A DNA stretch of 64,000 nucleotides from positions 45,768-109,767 of the forward strand of contig NZ_LYPF02000021.1 of the NCBI RefSeq assembly GCF_001661595.2. The letters run 5' to 3'. Positions within the stretch are counted from its first letter, which is position 1; each line of letters starts with the position of its first letter. Positions 10,634 through 20,513 of this stretch are shown piece after piece. Source of the DNA: Crocinitomix algicola (GTDB lineage Bacteria; Bacteroidota; Bacteroidia; Flavobacteriales_D; Crocinitomicaceae). The translations under genes were made by a program, and so were the position numbers. Under the pieces are notes generated by a model, which had not been told where the DNA came from, ran no database searches, and saw nothing but the letters and a program-made list of their open reading frames with translations.

Positions 10634-12088
10634 ATGCGAAATTTATTATTATTTATTTTTGTTTTGAGCTCGGTATTCAGTTATGGACAAATTGAAGCAA
10701 ATCGAACTGCTTATGATTTTGGTGAACTCTATCCAAACGCTCAAACCTACATTGACATTGAATTTACAAATCACACCACTGATAAACATTTTTTATTGAA
10801 TGTACAAAAGCCAAGGGATGTTTACTATATCTTCTCAAGTAAAGTTCTTTTACCGGATAGCTCTATCACCATTCGTTTAAAAATTAATGAAGGTAAAAAA
10901 GGAAAGTTTAACCACGATGTTGACATCTATTTTTCTGATCGTGATCAACCCATAACCATCCAATTAAAAGGAAACGTCAAAGAAGTCTCCCAAAATCCTT
11001 TAACCGCTTGTCCCGATTTTAATAGTAGTCCACCATCTGGAGTTCAACGTTATAATTTCGCGCTAACCATAAAAGTTGTAGACTCTCTAACACGTGAACC
11101 TATTCATCGTGCAAAAGTTGCTCTAATACATAACAATAAACAAGTAGGTTACTTTACAACCAATAGAGATGGAATAATTCGGAAAGAGGTACCCATTGGA
11201 CTTTATTTACTTGCCACCCAAAAATCCAATTACTCTAATAATTTTAAAGAATCATACGTAAATTTTCAACAGAATTATATCCTCATACAACTTCAACAAC
11301 CAAGTGAGGAACCTGTTTATGAAGAAGAAGTTTATGCTGAAGAACCTCAGATTGAAGAAGATGAAGGAAGTATAATAGAGATTGAGATTACTGAAACACC
11401 TCCAATTCAGGAAATTCCTGAAGAAACTACACCAATTTTAGAAGAGAATTCTGAAATGGTGGAAACACCGAATTATAATGATACGACAGACTTAAAGGAC
11501 CTACCTGATAGTCTATTTGACGTTAACCACTTTAAGTTGAACAATATTACTTTTATCTTGGATGTTTCAAGTTCGATGAATGCCGTTGGGAAACTCGAAC
11601 TTTTAAAATTATCAATGACAGAATTAGTAGATATTTTAAGGGATGATGATTTAATCACCATCTTAAAATATTCATCAAGTGTTGATGTTGTTGTGGAAAG
11701 TTTAAGTGGTAAAGAAAAAGAAGAAATTATTTCAGGTGTTGCTGGATTAACCACGAGCAGTTCAACGGCTGGTGGCGACGCTATTGAAGAAGCCTACCGA
11801 ATGAACAAACAAAATTATAACGATAAAAGAAACAATATTGTCATCATGATAACAGATGGTGCATTTAATAAAGGCAGTAATACCTATTTAGAAACCATTG
11901 GCTCACATTACGAGAAACAAGGCATTATTTTTTCAGTTGTAGGAATAAAAACATCGAAATACATCACCAGTCATATGGAAAATGTAGTTTCAAAAGGCGG
12001 AGGAGATTTCATTGAAGTTCGGTCGGTTGAGGATGCCGAAACGAAAATCATTTCTGAAATCAAAAGAACATCATTTAGAGGAAGATGA
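10634..12088 (+). CDS. secreted von Willebrand A-domain protein with N-terminal Ig-like and carboxypeptidase-regulatory-like parts
   Basis: A 484-residue exported protein. Signal peptide (1 to about 20), then a DUF1573-like Ig segment ('FGELYPNAQTYIDIEFTNHT'), a carboxypeptidase-regulatory-like repeat (about 145-215), an extremely acidic Glu/Pro-rich linker (about 220-300), and a VWA domain (about 305-480). The VWA domain has an intact metal-binding motif 'DVSSSM' (first Asp near 310), plus 'SSTAGGDAIEEA' and 'ITDGAFNKG'. VWA domains bind ligands through a divalent metal. The function is probably adhesion or envelope assembly; the partner is unknown. It has a near-consensus promoter box TATATTTA ending 3 nt before the ATG. 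Confidence 0.83.
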   Translation: MRNLLLFIFVLSSVFSYGQIEANRTAYDFGELYPNAQTYIDIEFTNHTTDKHFLLNVQKPRDVYYIFSSKVLLPDSSITIRLKINEGKKGKFNHDVDIYFSDRDQPITIQLKGNVKEVSQNPLTACPDFNSSPPSGVQRYNFALTIKVVDSLTREPIHRAKVALIHNNKQVGYFTTNRDGIIRKEVPIGLYLLATQKSNYSNNFKESYVNFQQNYILIQLQQPSEEPVYEEEVYAEEPQIEEDEGSIIEIEITETPPIQEIPEETTPILEENSEMVETPNYNDTTDLKDLPDSLFDVNHFKLNNITFILDVSSSMNAVGKLELLKLSMTELVDILRDDDLITILKYSSSVDVVVESLSGKEKEEIISGVAGLTTSSSTAGGDAIEEAYRMNKQNYNDKRNNIVIMITDGAFNKGSNTYLETIGSHYEKQGIIFSVVGIKTSKYITSHMENVVSKGGGDFIEVRSVEDAETKIISEIKRTSFRGR

Positions 12089-12169
12089 TCTATACCTAGC
12101 AGCCAATTATTTTAATTCATTACAATTACTTTAAGGCAAGTGCTTAAAAGTCTAGCCTATTCATTTTAC

Positions 12170-12235
12170 TTAAGCTAAAAAGCCAGAAGCAATAATGAAT
12201 ACAGCCAATAGCAATATCATTAATCTTGTACGCAT
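12170..12235 (-). CDS. possible 21-residue hydrophobic micro-protein
   Basis: An ORF on the minus strand with peptide MRTRLMILLLAVFIIASGFLA, which has a basic start and one hydrophobic helix, like a small membrane peptide or a free signal peptide. It lies in a 276-bp gap with no other gene. A run of A-rich sequence precedes the ATG, as in many Bacteroidota starts, but no clear promoter was found. Its balanced composition (start, membrane helix, small-residue end) makes it more than random, but the evidence is weak. Confidence 0.35.
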   Translation of the reverse strand: MRTRLMILLLAVFIIASGFLA

Positions 12236-12364
12236 AGTTTTTTGTTTGTACTTTCAATAACGAGCAAATTGGGTTTGGGTGCCAGTGATTTTAAATGGAG
12301 TTACTCACAAGTTTTGAACAAAATCAGTAATCATGCGGGATAAGGAAGAATAGAAACAAGTTAT

Positions 12365-13834
12365 CTACACACCTGTTTTCCAAATTTCTATATATTCATT
12401 CCGATTTCTAGGGTTAAGCCAACGTAATAAAGCATCTACCAAGCTAGGTTCACAAACTTTAACAAGATGCATTTTCGGGTAAATGGTCTTGTATGCTGAA
12501 ATTCGCTCTTCTAACATCTCATCGTCACAAAAGAGGATGTAATTATATTGATAGCCTTCGTGCACACTCAAGCTTTGTTCTTGATTTATTCGTGGGATAA
12601 TTTTTAATTCCCAATTTGTAGAATAAAACTTAGGTAACATTGAAGGATCAGCTTTACCACTCGACTCCTGTAAAATCATCATTTCACGCGTATCAATATT
12701 CGCAAAATAATACATTGATTCTACACGTGACTTTTTAGTATAAGTTAAACTCGCAAAGATTAATAGCGGTATGTTCAAGATCCAAAATAGGCGCCACGAC
12801 AAGCGCTTAAATTTTAGCACAAAATTCGTTTGTTTCAAAAGATCATAACCCATGACACCGAGCATAATAAAGAAGGGTAAAACCGGTAGAATAAAACGTT
12901 CTTGTTTACTCGGATAAATCGAATGAAAAATAATAAAAAACAACACGGGAAGAAATAAAAGTAAATACTTTTTCCAGCTTCTAAAAAAGCCTATACCCAA
13001 GAGAATTCCTAATGGAAACAAAGTAGCTCCCATCAAAACCAACAAATACATGAAATAATTATTATTTGGAATATAAGCAGTACCCTCATTTACATTATAG
13101 GTAGTATAACCAATAAATTCAGCAAAAGGATAACCCCAGATCAAATAATCAACCAATCCTTGAGTTAAACCGATGCAAATAAAAATACCTATTGAAAACA
13201 ATATAAAGCCACGCGATTTCTTTTCAACGAGCAATACTAATCCCATTCCCAAGGCAAATACTGCAACTTGATAACGAAAAGAAACTGCCATTCCAATTAA
13301 TAATCCTGCAAAAATAAATCGACTTCTATGATCAGATTTAATCAACACCCAAACACTCCATAGCATAAAAGGAATACAGGTTATTTCGACCAGATTACGA
13401 ACGGATAAAAAAGGAAGAATCCATAGAATCGCCAATGTCCAACCCACCAAAACAGCTTGATGCTTATTACCCAGTTTTTCTGTAATCTTATATCCAAAAT
13501 GAACAATGAGCAGCGAAAATGCGCCGTGAATAAGACGACTAATCAACATGAGTAATTTAGGATCCTGTAAACCTATTGATTTAAAAAATAAAAAGATAAA
13601 ATAATTTAGACCAACGTAAGTAAAACTATGACCCTCGGGGCCATTATTCAATTCAGACCATGGCAACCAATTATTATAATCAAACCCATCAACCCAAGAC
13701 GCGGAAGACTCAACAATCAAAAAATGATCATCATGCATACCATAGCCCTGTGAAAAAATAGCAGCTATTAACCGAATGATAATAGCTGCTAATAAAATTG
13801 TTTTATACGATGTAAAGTCTAAATTTTTCGTCAT
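12365..13834 (-). CDS. GT-C fold membrane glycosyltransferase (Alg9/mannosyltransferase-like)
   Basis: 489 residues with about ten membrane helices. The first extracytoplasmic loop carries the acidic pair 'GYGMHDDHF', which fits the metal/substrate motif of GT-C polyprenyl-phosphate sugar transferases (GT22, GT39 and ArnT-like). The loop 'NGPEGHSFTYVGLNYFIFL' and later 'YPSKQERFILPVLPFFIML' fit the Alg9-type architecture, where 'KQERFLLP' is a common motif. It probably moves a sugar from a polyprenyl-phosphate donor onto a lipid or protein at the periplasmic face. The gene stands 20 bp before the TapB-like gene on the same strand. Confidence 0.75.
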   Translation of the reverse strand: MTKNLDFTSYKTILLAAIIIRLIAAIFSQGYGMHDDHFLIVESSASWVDGFDYNNWLPWSELNNGPEGHSFTYVGLNYFIFLFFKSIGLQDPKLLMLISRLIHGAFSLLIVHFGYKITEKLGNKHQAVLVGWTLAILWILPFLSVRNLVEITCIPFMLWSVWVLIKSDHRSRFIFAGLLIGMAVSFRYQVAVFALGMGLVLLVEKKSRGFILFSIGIFICIGLTQGLVDYLIWGYPFAEFIGYTTYNVNEGTAYIPNNNYFMYLLVLMGATLFPLGILLGIGFFRSWKKYLLLFLPVLFFIIFHSIYPSKQERFILPVLPFFIMLGVMGYDLLKQTNFVLKFKRLSWRLFWILNIPLLIFASLTYTKKSRVESMYYFANIDTREMMILQESSGKADPSMLPKFYSTNWELKIIPRINQEQSLSVHEGYQYNYILFCDDEMLEERISAYKTIYPKMHLVKVCEPSLVDALLRWLNPRNRNEYIEIWKTGV

Positions 13835-13853
13835 TAATTAAGGGGGGAATAAT

Positions 13854-14564
13854 CTATTTAATGGCTGAAAGAATACGAACAAATTCTAGCTTATCCTTAT
13901 CCGTATATGTTTCAGAGCGCACAGCACCTAATTCTTCAACCAACCAAGTTTTAGTCTTCGATTTTCTATTCATAAACATCATTTTGGTTTCTTGAGATTC
14001 GGTTAAAACCATTGCACTAAAAGTACCTGCTGGCGTCGTTATCTCTTCTATTCCTTCAACTTTTCGATCGGTAATATCAATATTCATGGTCATCATCACT
14101 GAACCGTTTGCCTTTATTTTCATTGTCAGATTAGCATCAGGTAAAGATTCCCCAACAGCGATTGAACTCGGAATTACTAATTCAGACTGTTCAATTTCCA
14201 TCTCCATATCTTCATATGCCTCTAACATGTCTTGTTGTAGGTAAGACTTAAGGTCCATTTTAAAATTACCATCAACACAAGCGTATTCCATTTCTTGCTC
14301 TGATGTTAACTCCCCTTTTTTATCAAAAGTTTTTGCCAGAATTCCAATCTCAATGTTTTCGCCAACCTCTTTTATAGATTGAATGGTCATTTCATCCGAT
14401 CCTGTAAGTTTTTCCTTACCATTAAAATTTTCATACCGTAAAGTCACACCTTCCTCTAAAGGAATAAAGACTTTACATATATTCTCTCCAGCTGAAATTA
14501 ACGAGGCTGAAAACGCAAAAAACGTGAAGATTAGAGCAGTACTTAAAAGAAATAATTTTTTCAT
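13854..14564 (-). CDS. secreted TapB/DUF3108-like protein
   Basis: 236 residues with a clear signal peptide ('LFLLSTALIFTFFAFSASLISA'). The core has 'FIPLEEGVTLRYENFNGK', a Met/Glu-rich middle, and 'EEITTPAGTFSAMVLTESQE', 'SKTKTWLVEELGAVRSETY'. This reads like the DUF3108/TapB type of periplasmic beta-rich proteins, which resemble lipoprotein carriers. I use this as a loose family label. No known partner; it precedes the glycosyltransferase gene and may share its transcript. Confidence 0.65.
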   Translation of the reverse strand: MKKLFLLSTALIFTFFAFSASLISAGENICKVFIPLEEGVTLRYENFNGKEKLTGSDEMTIQSIKEVGENIEIGILAKTFDKKGELTSEQEMEYACVDGNFKMDLKSYLQQDMLEAYEDMEMEIEQSELVIPSSIAVGESLPDANLTMKIKANGSVMMTMNIDITDRKVEGIEEITTPAGTFSAMVLTESQETKMMFMNRKSKTKTWLVEELGAVRSETYTDKDKLEFVRILSAIK

Positions 14565-14694
14565 TTTGAATTGTATTTAATTTTCTCCTTTATGCCACGA
14601 TTTAACATTAAAGTAACCGATTTTCGGTCTAAAATTAATTAAATCCTGTAAATTCACTTCAAAAAATAAGAAAAACTAAGGAACAAACTAACCC

Positions 14695-14723
14695 TTTGTT
14701 TTACACAAAAATCCTTACTTTTG
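14695..14723 (+). promoter_or_regulatory. promoter of the aldehyde dehydrogenase gene (TTTG ... TACTTTTG)
   Basis: A -33 TTTG at 14695-14698 and a -7 TACTTTTG at 14716-14723 are separated by 17 nt, matching the Bacteroidota consensus. The start codon at 14746 is 22 nt downstream, a normal leader. Confidence 0.6.
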
Positions 14724-14745
14724 TTAAGAATTTAAACAAGAAACT

Positions 14746-16302
14746 ATGGCTACAATGACAGTTGGGACCGAAATTAAAGAAGTTTTAGAACAACTCGGTT
14801 TAAAAGAAAATAATAATGGTGCATCAACCGGAAAAGGTTGGTTTTCATCTAACGGGGAAGAAATCAAATCATTCTCACCAGTAGATGGTACCTTAATTGG
14901 AAGTGTAAAAAGTGCAACACTCGCAGATTACGAAACAGCAATAACAAAAGGTCAGGCGGCATTTAAAGAATGGCGTGAAATTCCTGCTCCAAAACGAGGA
15001 GAAATTGTTCGACAATTGGGTGATAAACTGAGAGAATATAAAATTCCACTTGGTAAATTGGTATCATATGAAATGGGAAAATCATACCAAGAAGGATTGG
15101 GAGAAGTACAAGAGATGATTGATATCTGTGATTTTGCAGTTGGCTTATCGAGACAATTAAATGGATCAACTTTACATTCTGAGCGACCAGTTCATAGAAT
15201 GTACGATCAATATCATCCACTTGGTGTTGTTGGTATTATATCGGCGTTTAATTTTCCAGTTGCAGTTTGGTGCTGGAACACAGCTTTAGCTTGGATTTGC
15301 GGCGATGTTTGCGTTTGGAAACCGTCTGAAAAAACACCTTTAACTGCAATTGCATGCCAAAACATTACGCAAGAAGTTTTTGATGCGAACGATGTACCTG
15401 AAGGAGTATCAAGCGTATTAATTGGAGATGCTGAACTTGGAAAGGCTATGGCAAATGACAAACGTGTACCTTTAGTTTCGGCAACAGGATCAACAAGAAT
15501 GGGAAAATCAGTTGGTGAAGCAGTTGGAAAACGTCTTGGAAAATCATTATTAGAATTAGGTGGAAATAATGCCATCATCATTACACCATCAGCAGATTTA
15601 GAATTAGTAATTCCAGGTGTGGTTTTCGGTGCAGTTGGAACAACGGGACAACGATGCACATCAACCCGCCGATTAATTATCCATGAATCAATCTACGATA
15701 AGGTAAAAGACATCCTCGTAAATGCTTATGGACAAATCAAAATTGGTAATCCATTAGATGAATCTAATCATATGGGACCTTTGATTGACAAAGATTCAGT
15801 TGAAACCTATCTTGCTGCGATTGAAAAAGTGAAAGCAGAAGGCGGAAAAGTATTGGTAGAAGGTAAATCTTTAAGCGGTGAGGGATACGAGTCTGGATGC
15901 TATGTATCACCCTCTATTGCTGAGGTTGAAAACAGTTATAGCATCGTTCAAGATGAAACATTTGCACCATTGCTCTATTTAATTAAGTATAGTGGAGATG
16001 TTAATAATGCCATTGAAATTCAAAACGACGTTAAACAAGGACTATCTTCTTCTATTTTCACAAATAATATTCGTGAGTCTGAGCGCTTTTTATCAGCTGG
16101 CGGATCAGATTGTGGAATTGCCAATGTAAATATTGGAACATCTGGTGCTGAAATTGGTGGAGCCTTCGGTGGAGAAAAAGAAACCGGTGGTGGTCGTGAG
16201 TCAGGATCTGATGCTTGGAAAGTATATATGAGAAGACAAACGAATACGATTAACTATTCGTCTGAGCTACCTTTAGCACAAGGAATTAAATTTGATTTTT
16301 AA
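14746..16302 (+). CDS. aldehyde dehydrogenase of the ALDH7 (alpha-aminoadipic semialdehyde / piperideine-6-carboxylate) type
   Basis: A 518-residue NAD(P)-dependent aldehyde dehydrogenase. It has the Rossmann 'VSATGSTRMGKSVGE', the general-base region 'LLELGGNN' (about E270), and the catalytic cysteine in 'GTTGQRCTSTRR' (about C304). The segments 'RPVHRMYDQYHPLGVVGIIS', 'WCWNTALAWICGDVCVWKPS' and 'GAEIGGAFGGEKETGGGRES' are typical of ALDH7/antiquitin, which oxidises aminoadipic semialdehyde in lysine breakdown. The gene stands alone between a promoter and a terminator. The family is very sure, the exact substrate likely but unproven. Confidence 0.88.
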   Translation: MATMTVGTEIKEVLEQLGLKENNNGASTGKGWFSSNGEEIKSFSPVDGTLIGSVKSATLADYETAITKGQAAFKEWREIPAPKRGEIVRQLGDKLREYKIPLGKLVSYEMGKSYQEGLGEVQEMIDICDFAVGLSRQLNGSTLHSERPVHRMYDQYHPLGVVGIISAFNFPVAVWCWNTALAWICGDVCVWKPSEKTPLTAIACQNITQEVFDANDVPEGVSSVLIGDAELGKAMANDKRVPLVSATGSTRMGKSVGEAVGKRLGKSLLELGGNNAIIITPSADLELVIPGVVFGAVGTTGQRCTSTRRLIIHESIYDKVKDILVNAYGQIKIGNPLDESNHMGPLIDKDSVETYLAAIEKVKAEGGKVLVEGKSLSGEGYESGCYVSPSIAEVENSYSIVQDETFAPLLYLIKYSGDVNNAIEIQNDVKQGLSSSIFTNNIRESERFLSAGGSDCGIANVNIGTSGAEIGGAFGGEKETGGGRESGSDAWKVYMRRQTNTINYSSELPLAQGIKFDF

Positions 16303-16324
16303 GCTTCCTTTAGGTAAAAAATAT

Positions 16325-16362
16325 AAAACCTCCATCAGTAAAGCTGTTGGAGGTTTTTTTAT
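16325..16362. terminator. bidirectional intrinsic terminator
   Basis: Stem AACCTCCA (16327-16334) pairs with TGGAGGTT (16348-16355), followed by a run of T; the other strand also ends in T-rich sequence. It lies between two converging genes and can stop both. Confidence 0.75.
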
Positions 16363-16377
16363 TTAGAATAATTTATT

Positions 16378-19300
16378 TTATAGTTTAGAAATATCAATCA
16401 ATCGCATAGCGCCATACCATTTGATAATTTTCTCTCCAACACCTGGTACTTCAATATGCACGATATACATTCCACTTGCAATCGGCACTCCCAAATGATT
16501 CTTTAAATTCCAATCCTGAAAAGTTAAATCATTTGCTTTGCTCAACTGCCTCACTACACCTCCATTCATATTAAATATAGTAATATTACACACTTCTGGA
16601 AGGTTTGTTATTTTGACACGATTATCTATCGAATTGGTTTCATATTCGGAATAAGCGTAATACGGATTTGGAACAATTCTAATCTGATCTAAAGCTGAGG
16701 TAGCTGTGGATAGATCATTATATACAGATTGAACTCCATCGGTTGTGAAACGATAAGCAGGTAGGCCATTATTAATTCCTGTAAATTCTTTAGTTTGATA
16801 AGGATGACTAACGCGCATCGACATACGAACATCTGTACTTAAAAACTCTTCACCTGGGACAAGTATCGGTTCAAAAACCCAAATACAGTTCTTCCAAGCA
16901 TTGATATAATTCCCTGTTGTTTCGTTAGCCAATTGATCGTACAACCAAGCCCCTTCATCATAAACTGGCATACCACTATCGTCTACATCTTCACCAAAAA
17001 TGTAAACAAAGTGTCCTCCACCAATTATCGGATCACCAGACAAAGCACTCCCTATTTCATCAGTTGGATTCCAAAGCATATCTGAACCATTAGACCCATG
17101 ATACCATGAATTCTCACCGAAAGCCAAATTTAATCTTTTACCACTTTCCACGTCAATCGCATAACCAGGAAACCAACTCATTCCAGTAGTTTCAAGCTCA
17201 TTGCCATTAATATCTTTAGATTTTGAAGACCTCAATTTCATAATTGAAGAACCGCCTATCGCTTGATTTTTATTGTGCCCAGTTTCAATAACAGGACATT
17301 TTGACCATTTTGACTGATCAGACGTTATTACTAAATCTACGCCATGTATATCCGCAAAACTCACTTTAGATTGACTTATTCCTGGACTGTACCAAGAAGT
17401 TGGGTTACCATCGGCATTATAGACTACATCAGGATAACCAATTGGCATGCCTACATATTCATTCCCTAAAAGATTAAATGGGCCAACAATCCCATTTAAC
17501 AAATTTTCAAAGTTTTGCTCTACATCTTTATTCTTATCCCTATAGAAACATGGATTATTAGAAACCACACCAATACACTCATCGGCATCCGGAATGTTGA
17601 TTCCTGATCGAATCCAATTCGTTGCGTTATAGAGATCAGAATCAGGACTACCAGTTAACCATCGTTTTGATGAATCTGCAAAAACGATTTGTCCGTCAAT
17701 TGGATCAGTTTCATAAGCATAATAACCCGCCGTCCTATTCCTATATTTAGTTTGAATTATTTCAACTGAAATTCCCCACTCTGGTATTAATTGATCACCC
17801 GCAAAATCAATGGTTTGTTTTGCAAAAACTGTATCATTCATTCCCTTATTCACAATATACCAGGATGCTGTATCCAAATCATCCGGATCATCGGCTGTAA
17901 AATACAATTCAAAGTCGGCATTTGGCAAATTCAATGGGTCAATAACTTTTATTATAATCGGTCCTGCACCAGGTGCATATGTCAATTCATCTAAGGATTT
18001 ATTCGTTAATATCTTTTCTTCTGACTTTGGGTCAAGCACCGTCCAATTCCCTCCATTACCCCAACCGTCAATTCGCGTAATGGGCAATTGATAGCCATAT
18101 GGGACAGCTTGAATAGTTCCCCCACTTTCTGGGTTGGGCGAATGGGGAATTCCGAGATAAGACACTATTTCCCCAATTGCGGCTTTCCTGCTAGATAAGT
18201 AGGGTAATTTTTGTCCATCTATTAATGTTGGATCATCGGGGTCATAGGGCTTAAAATTATTACTTGCATAGGAAATTGCCATGTAATAGTATTTTTTAAA
18301 ATTAATCAACTTTCGATCACCAGTCGCAAATTGATCAGTTGTCACACTAAACGAATGACGGATTCCTTCATTGGCACCATCGACTTTAACTTCTGGCAAA
18401 GCAGCTCCAATTTCTTCATCAAAAGTGTAATTTACTAATTTGGTGATTGTATCTCGAATGTCACATTGGAAAACCAGACGTGCTTTTGAGATATCACTTA
18501 ATTCAGTGGGAGAAACAGTTTCATCAATAATTTGAAATACCTGATACCCCTGAAAGCGGTATAAATTGTCAAACCCCTCAACACCGTCTACATTAACAAT
18601 AAATGGATCCAGCTCTGCATAGTTTTCATCAAAATTATTAGAGCCGGTTGCATTATATATAGAAATTACTAATTCATTTTCAAGTTCTTGAATTGATAAT
18701 TCAGGCGCATGTGGACCATCCAAGACTTTGAAACAATTATCAAATAATGCTTGGGCTTTATCATCCGCCTTTTGCAATGCAATAACCGATTGAAAAGGAT
18801 CACCTTCGTTAGAGCGAGCCCAAACAATACCGGTTGTAATATTATTGACAGCACCTGGATCTAATCTAAACGGTCCAGCAGATTGAGCAAACCTTCTATC
18901 AAAAGGAACATTTCCAGCAGTTTGCTCTGTCCATACAGCTTGCGGATCACCGTCCGTTCCCCAACCCAATGGATCAGTATCACCAGGAAACATATAATTA
19001 GAATGAACTGAAGGCAGAGCACCATCACTACTCACGTGCCCACTGCCCCCATACACAAAAGGAGTACCATCTTTCCAAAATCCACTCAAATAATTATAAT
19101 AATCTTGCCCAGTTGTTGGATCAGTTTGCGCTTCAATGCCGCCCCCTCCAAGATTATTATAATATAAAAAACGTCTCATTCCTAAACGTTCATTATCAAC
19201 AATTCCATCACCATAGCCAATTCCCAAACCAGCGTAAGGAATACCGTTTCCAGAGTAAACCTCGCTCATGGAGACACTATCTTCAACATAAATAGGATTA

Positions 19301-20394
19301 TCTATTCCATCATTATCCAAGTATGGACCTTCAAAAAAATCGACCCCAGCGGCAGGAGGATTAAAACCATAACCTAAATAACCGCCATCAGTTGCATCGT
19401 AAGCATTTCCGTTATATGTGTATCCGAGGCCCCGACTTACATCACAACCCACATAATCATCATTTGGACCACCTAAGGCACCATCAATAAAAACGCCAAA
19501 ATAAGTGTCATATAAGGTTTGAGTAGAACGATTCACTAACTCATAATTATAAAAAGTCATATTATTAATGTCATCATTGGTAGCGAACGCAAAAGCCTGA
19601 CATCGAATCTCCATTCCTAGCGGGTCAGCTCCTGTTTCGGTATGAATATTCCCTTTATCGTTCATTACCCACCAGATCGTTTGATCTCCGTATAATGTCA
19701 CAGCCCTATTCGTTTTACAATCAATTTCCTTTTCAATATCATACAAGGGGTAATCACCTTGTTCGGGTTCATAAATTCCGTTTTCATCTCGATCATAAAA
19801 AGGTGCTAAATAAAAATCTTGATTTAAATCCGGATTACCGTGGGCTGGCCATTCAAGAATAGATTCTGGAATTATGTAATCCCCAAATTCATCTTCCTGA
19901 GTTGATGTACCATTTTCTGCATCAAATAATCCTGCTTTAAACCAAGCATCAAACTCTCTTACCTCATCCTGACTTATGACAAAATGGCGATCATACTCCT
20001 CACAAACTTCAGGCGTAATTTCAGCTTCTCCCGTTGTGGTAAGTGGGCCTGTCCAATAATCTTGACCATTACGATATCGCACGGCAGCAATCTTTAATTG
20101 ACCATTAAAATCAATACCACCTAGCCAAAGAGCAGAAGTAAACAACGCCATTATTCCGGATCCTTTTGGTACCTCGTATTGCGAAAAATTTTGACCAGAT
20201 ATCTGCCATAAATTTCCACCGGTATGTATCAAAGCACGAACATTGTTAAACTCTAAATAAGTTGTACCAGAGGCTGGCGCACATCCAGCCGCACGTTCAT
20301 CTTCGACAGGATGAGGTACATGACCATTATTATACAGTTGTCCTTTTGCTACCCCACCTAAAAGAAAAACAAATACCAATGTTAAATATCGCAT
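16378..20394 (-). CDS. very large secreted protein with type IX secretion-like C-terminal sorting domain
   Basis: About 1338 residues from the preferred ATG at 20394 (27 nt inside a longer frame starting at 20421), which gives the clean signal peptide 'MRYLTLVFVFLLGGVAKGQ'. The body is rich in Asp, Gly, Asn and Tyr, with 'YDRDENGIYEPEQGDYPLYD'-like calcium-binding-style segments. The C-terminus, 'RIVPNPYYAYSEYE', 'VKITNLPEVCNITIFNMNGG', 'DWNLKNHLGVPIASGMYIVH', matches the Ig-like sorting domain of type IX secretion cargo. It would be exported and possibly attached to the cell surface. Its function is unknown. Confidence 0.8.
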   Translation of the reverse strand: MRYLTLVFVFLLGGVAKGQLYNNGHVPHPVEDERAAGCAPASGTTYLEFNNVRALIHTGGNLWQISGQNFSQYEVPKGSGIMALFTSALWLGGIDFNGQLKIAAVRYRNGQDYWTGPLTTTGEAEITPEVCEEYDRHFVISQDEVREFDAWFKAGLFDAENGTSTQEDEFGDYIIPESILEWPAHGNPDLNQDFYLAPFYDRDENGIYEPEQGDYPLYDIEKEIDCKTNRAVTLYGDQTIWWVMNDKGNIHTETGADPLGMEIRCQAFAFATNDDINNMTFYNYELVNRSTQTLYDTYFGVFIDGALGGPNDDYVGCDVSRGLGYTYNGNAYDATDGGYLGYGFNPPAAGVDFFEGPYLDNDGIDNPIYVEDSVSMSEVYSGNGIPYAGLGIGYGDGIVDNERLGMRRFLYYNNLGGGGIEAQTDPTTGQDYYNYLSGFWKDGTPFVYGGSGHVSSDGALPSVHSNYMFPGDTDPLGWGTDGDPQAVWTEQTAGNVPFDRRFAQSAGPFRLDPGAVNNITTGIVWARSNEGDPFQSVIALQKADDKAQALFDNCFKVLDGPHAPELSIQELENELVISIYNATGSNNFDENYAELDPFIVNVDGVEGFDNLYRFQGYQVFQIIDETVSPTELSDISKARLVFQCDIRDTITKLVNYTFDEEIGAALPEVKVDGANEGIRHSFSVTTDQFATGDRKLINFKKYYYMAISYASNNFKPYDPDDPTLIDGQKLPYLSSRKAAIGEIVSYLGIPHSPNPESGGTIQAVPYGYQLPITRIDGWGNGGNWTVLDPKSEEKILTNKSLDELTYAPGAGPIIIKVIDPLNLPNADFELYFTADDPDDLDTASWYIVNKGMNDTVFAKQTIDFAGDQLIPEWGISVEIIQTKYRNRTAGYYAYETDPIDGQIVFADSSKRWLTGSPDSDLYNATNWIRSGINIPDADECIGVVSNNPCFYRDKNKDVEQNFENLLNGIVGPFNLLGNEYVGMPIGYPDVVYNADGNPTSWYSPGISQSKVSFADIHGVDLVITSDQSKWSKCPVIETGHNKNQAIGGSSIMKLRSSKSKDINGNELETTGMSWFPGYAIDVESGKRLNLAFGENSWYHGSNGSDMLWNPTDEIGSALSGDPIIGGGHFVYIFGEDVDDSGMPVYDEGAWLYDQLANETTGNYINAWKNCIWVFEPILVPGEEFLSTDVRMSMRVSHPYQTKEFTGINNGLPAYRFTTDGVQSVYNDLSTATSALDQIRIVPNPYYAYSEYETNSIDNRVKITNLPEVCNITIFNMNGGVVRQLSKANDLTFQDWNLKNHLGVPIASGMYIVHIEVPGVGEKIIKWYGAMRLIDISKL

Positions 20395-20513
20395 AATGCG
20401 CAATTTATAAAAATTTAACATTTAAAGGCATTCGGATTTGAATCAATCTACTCAAAAATATAACGATCTAAAATCCATAATGATAAATCAGCCGTAAATT
20501 GAAGTAAATCGTT

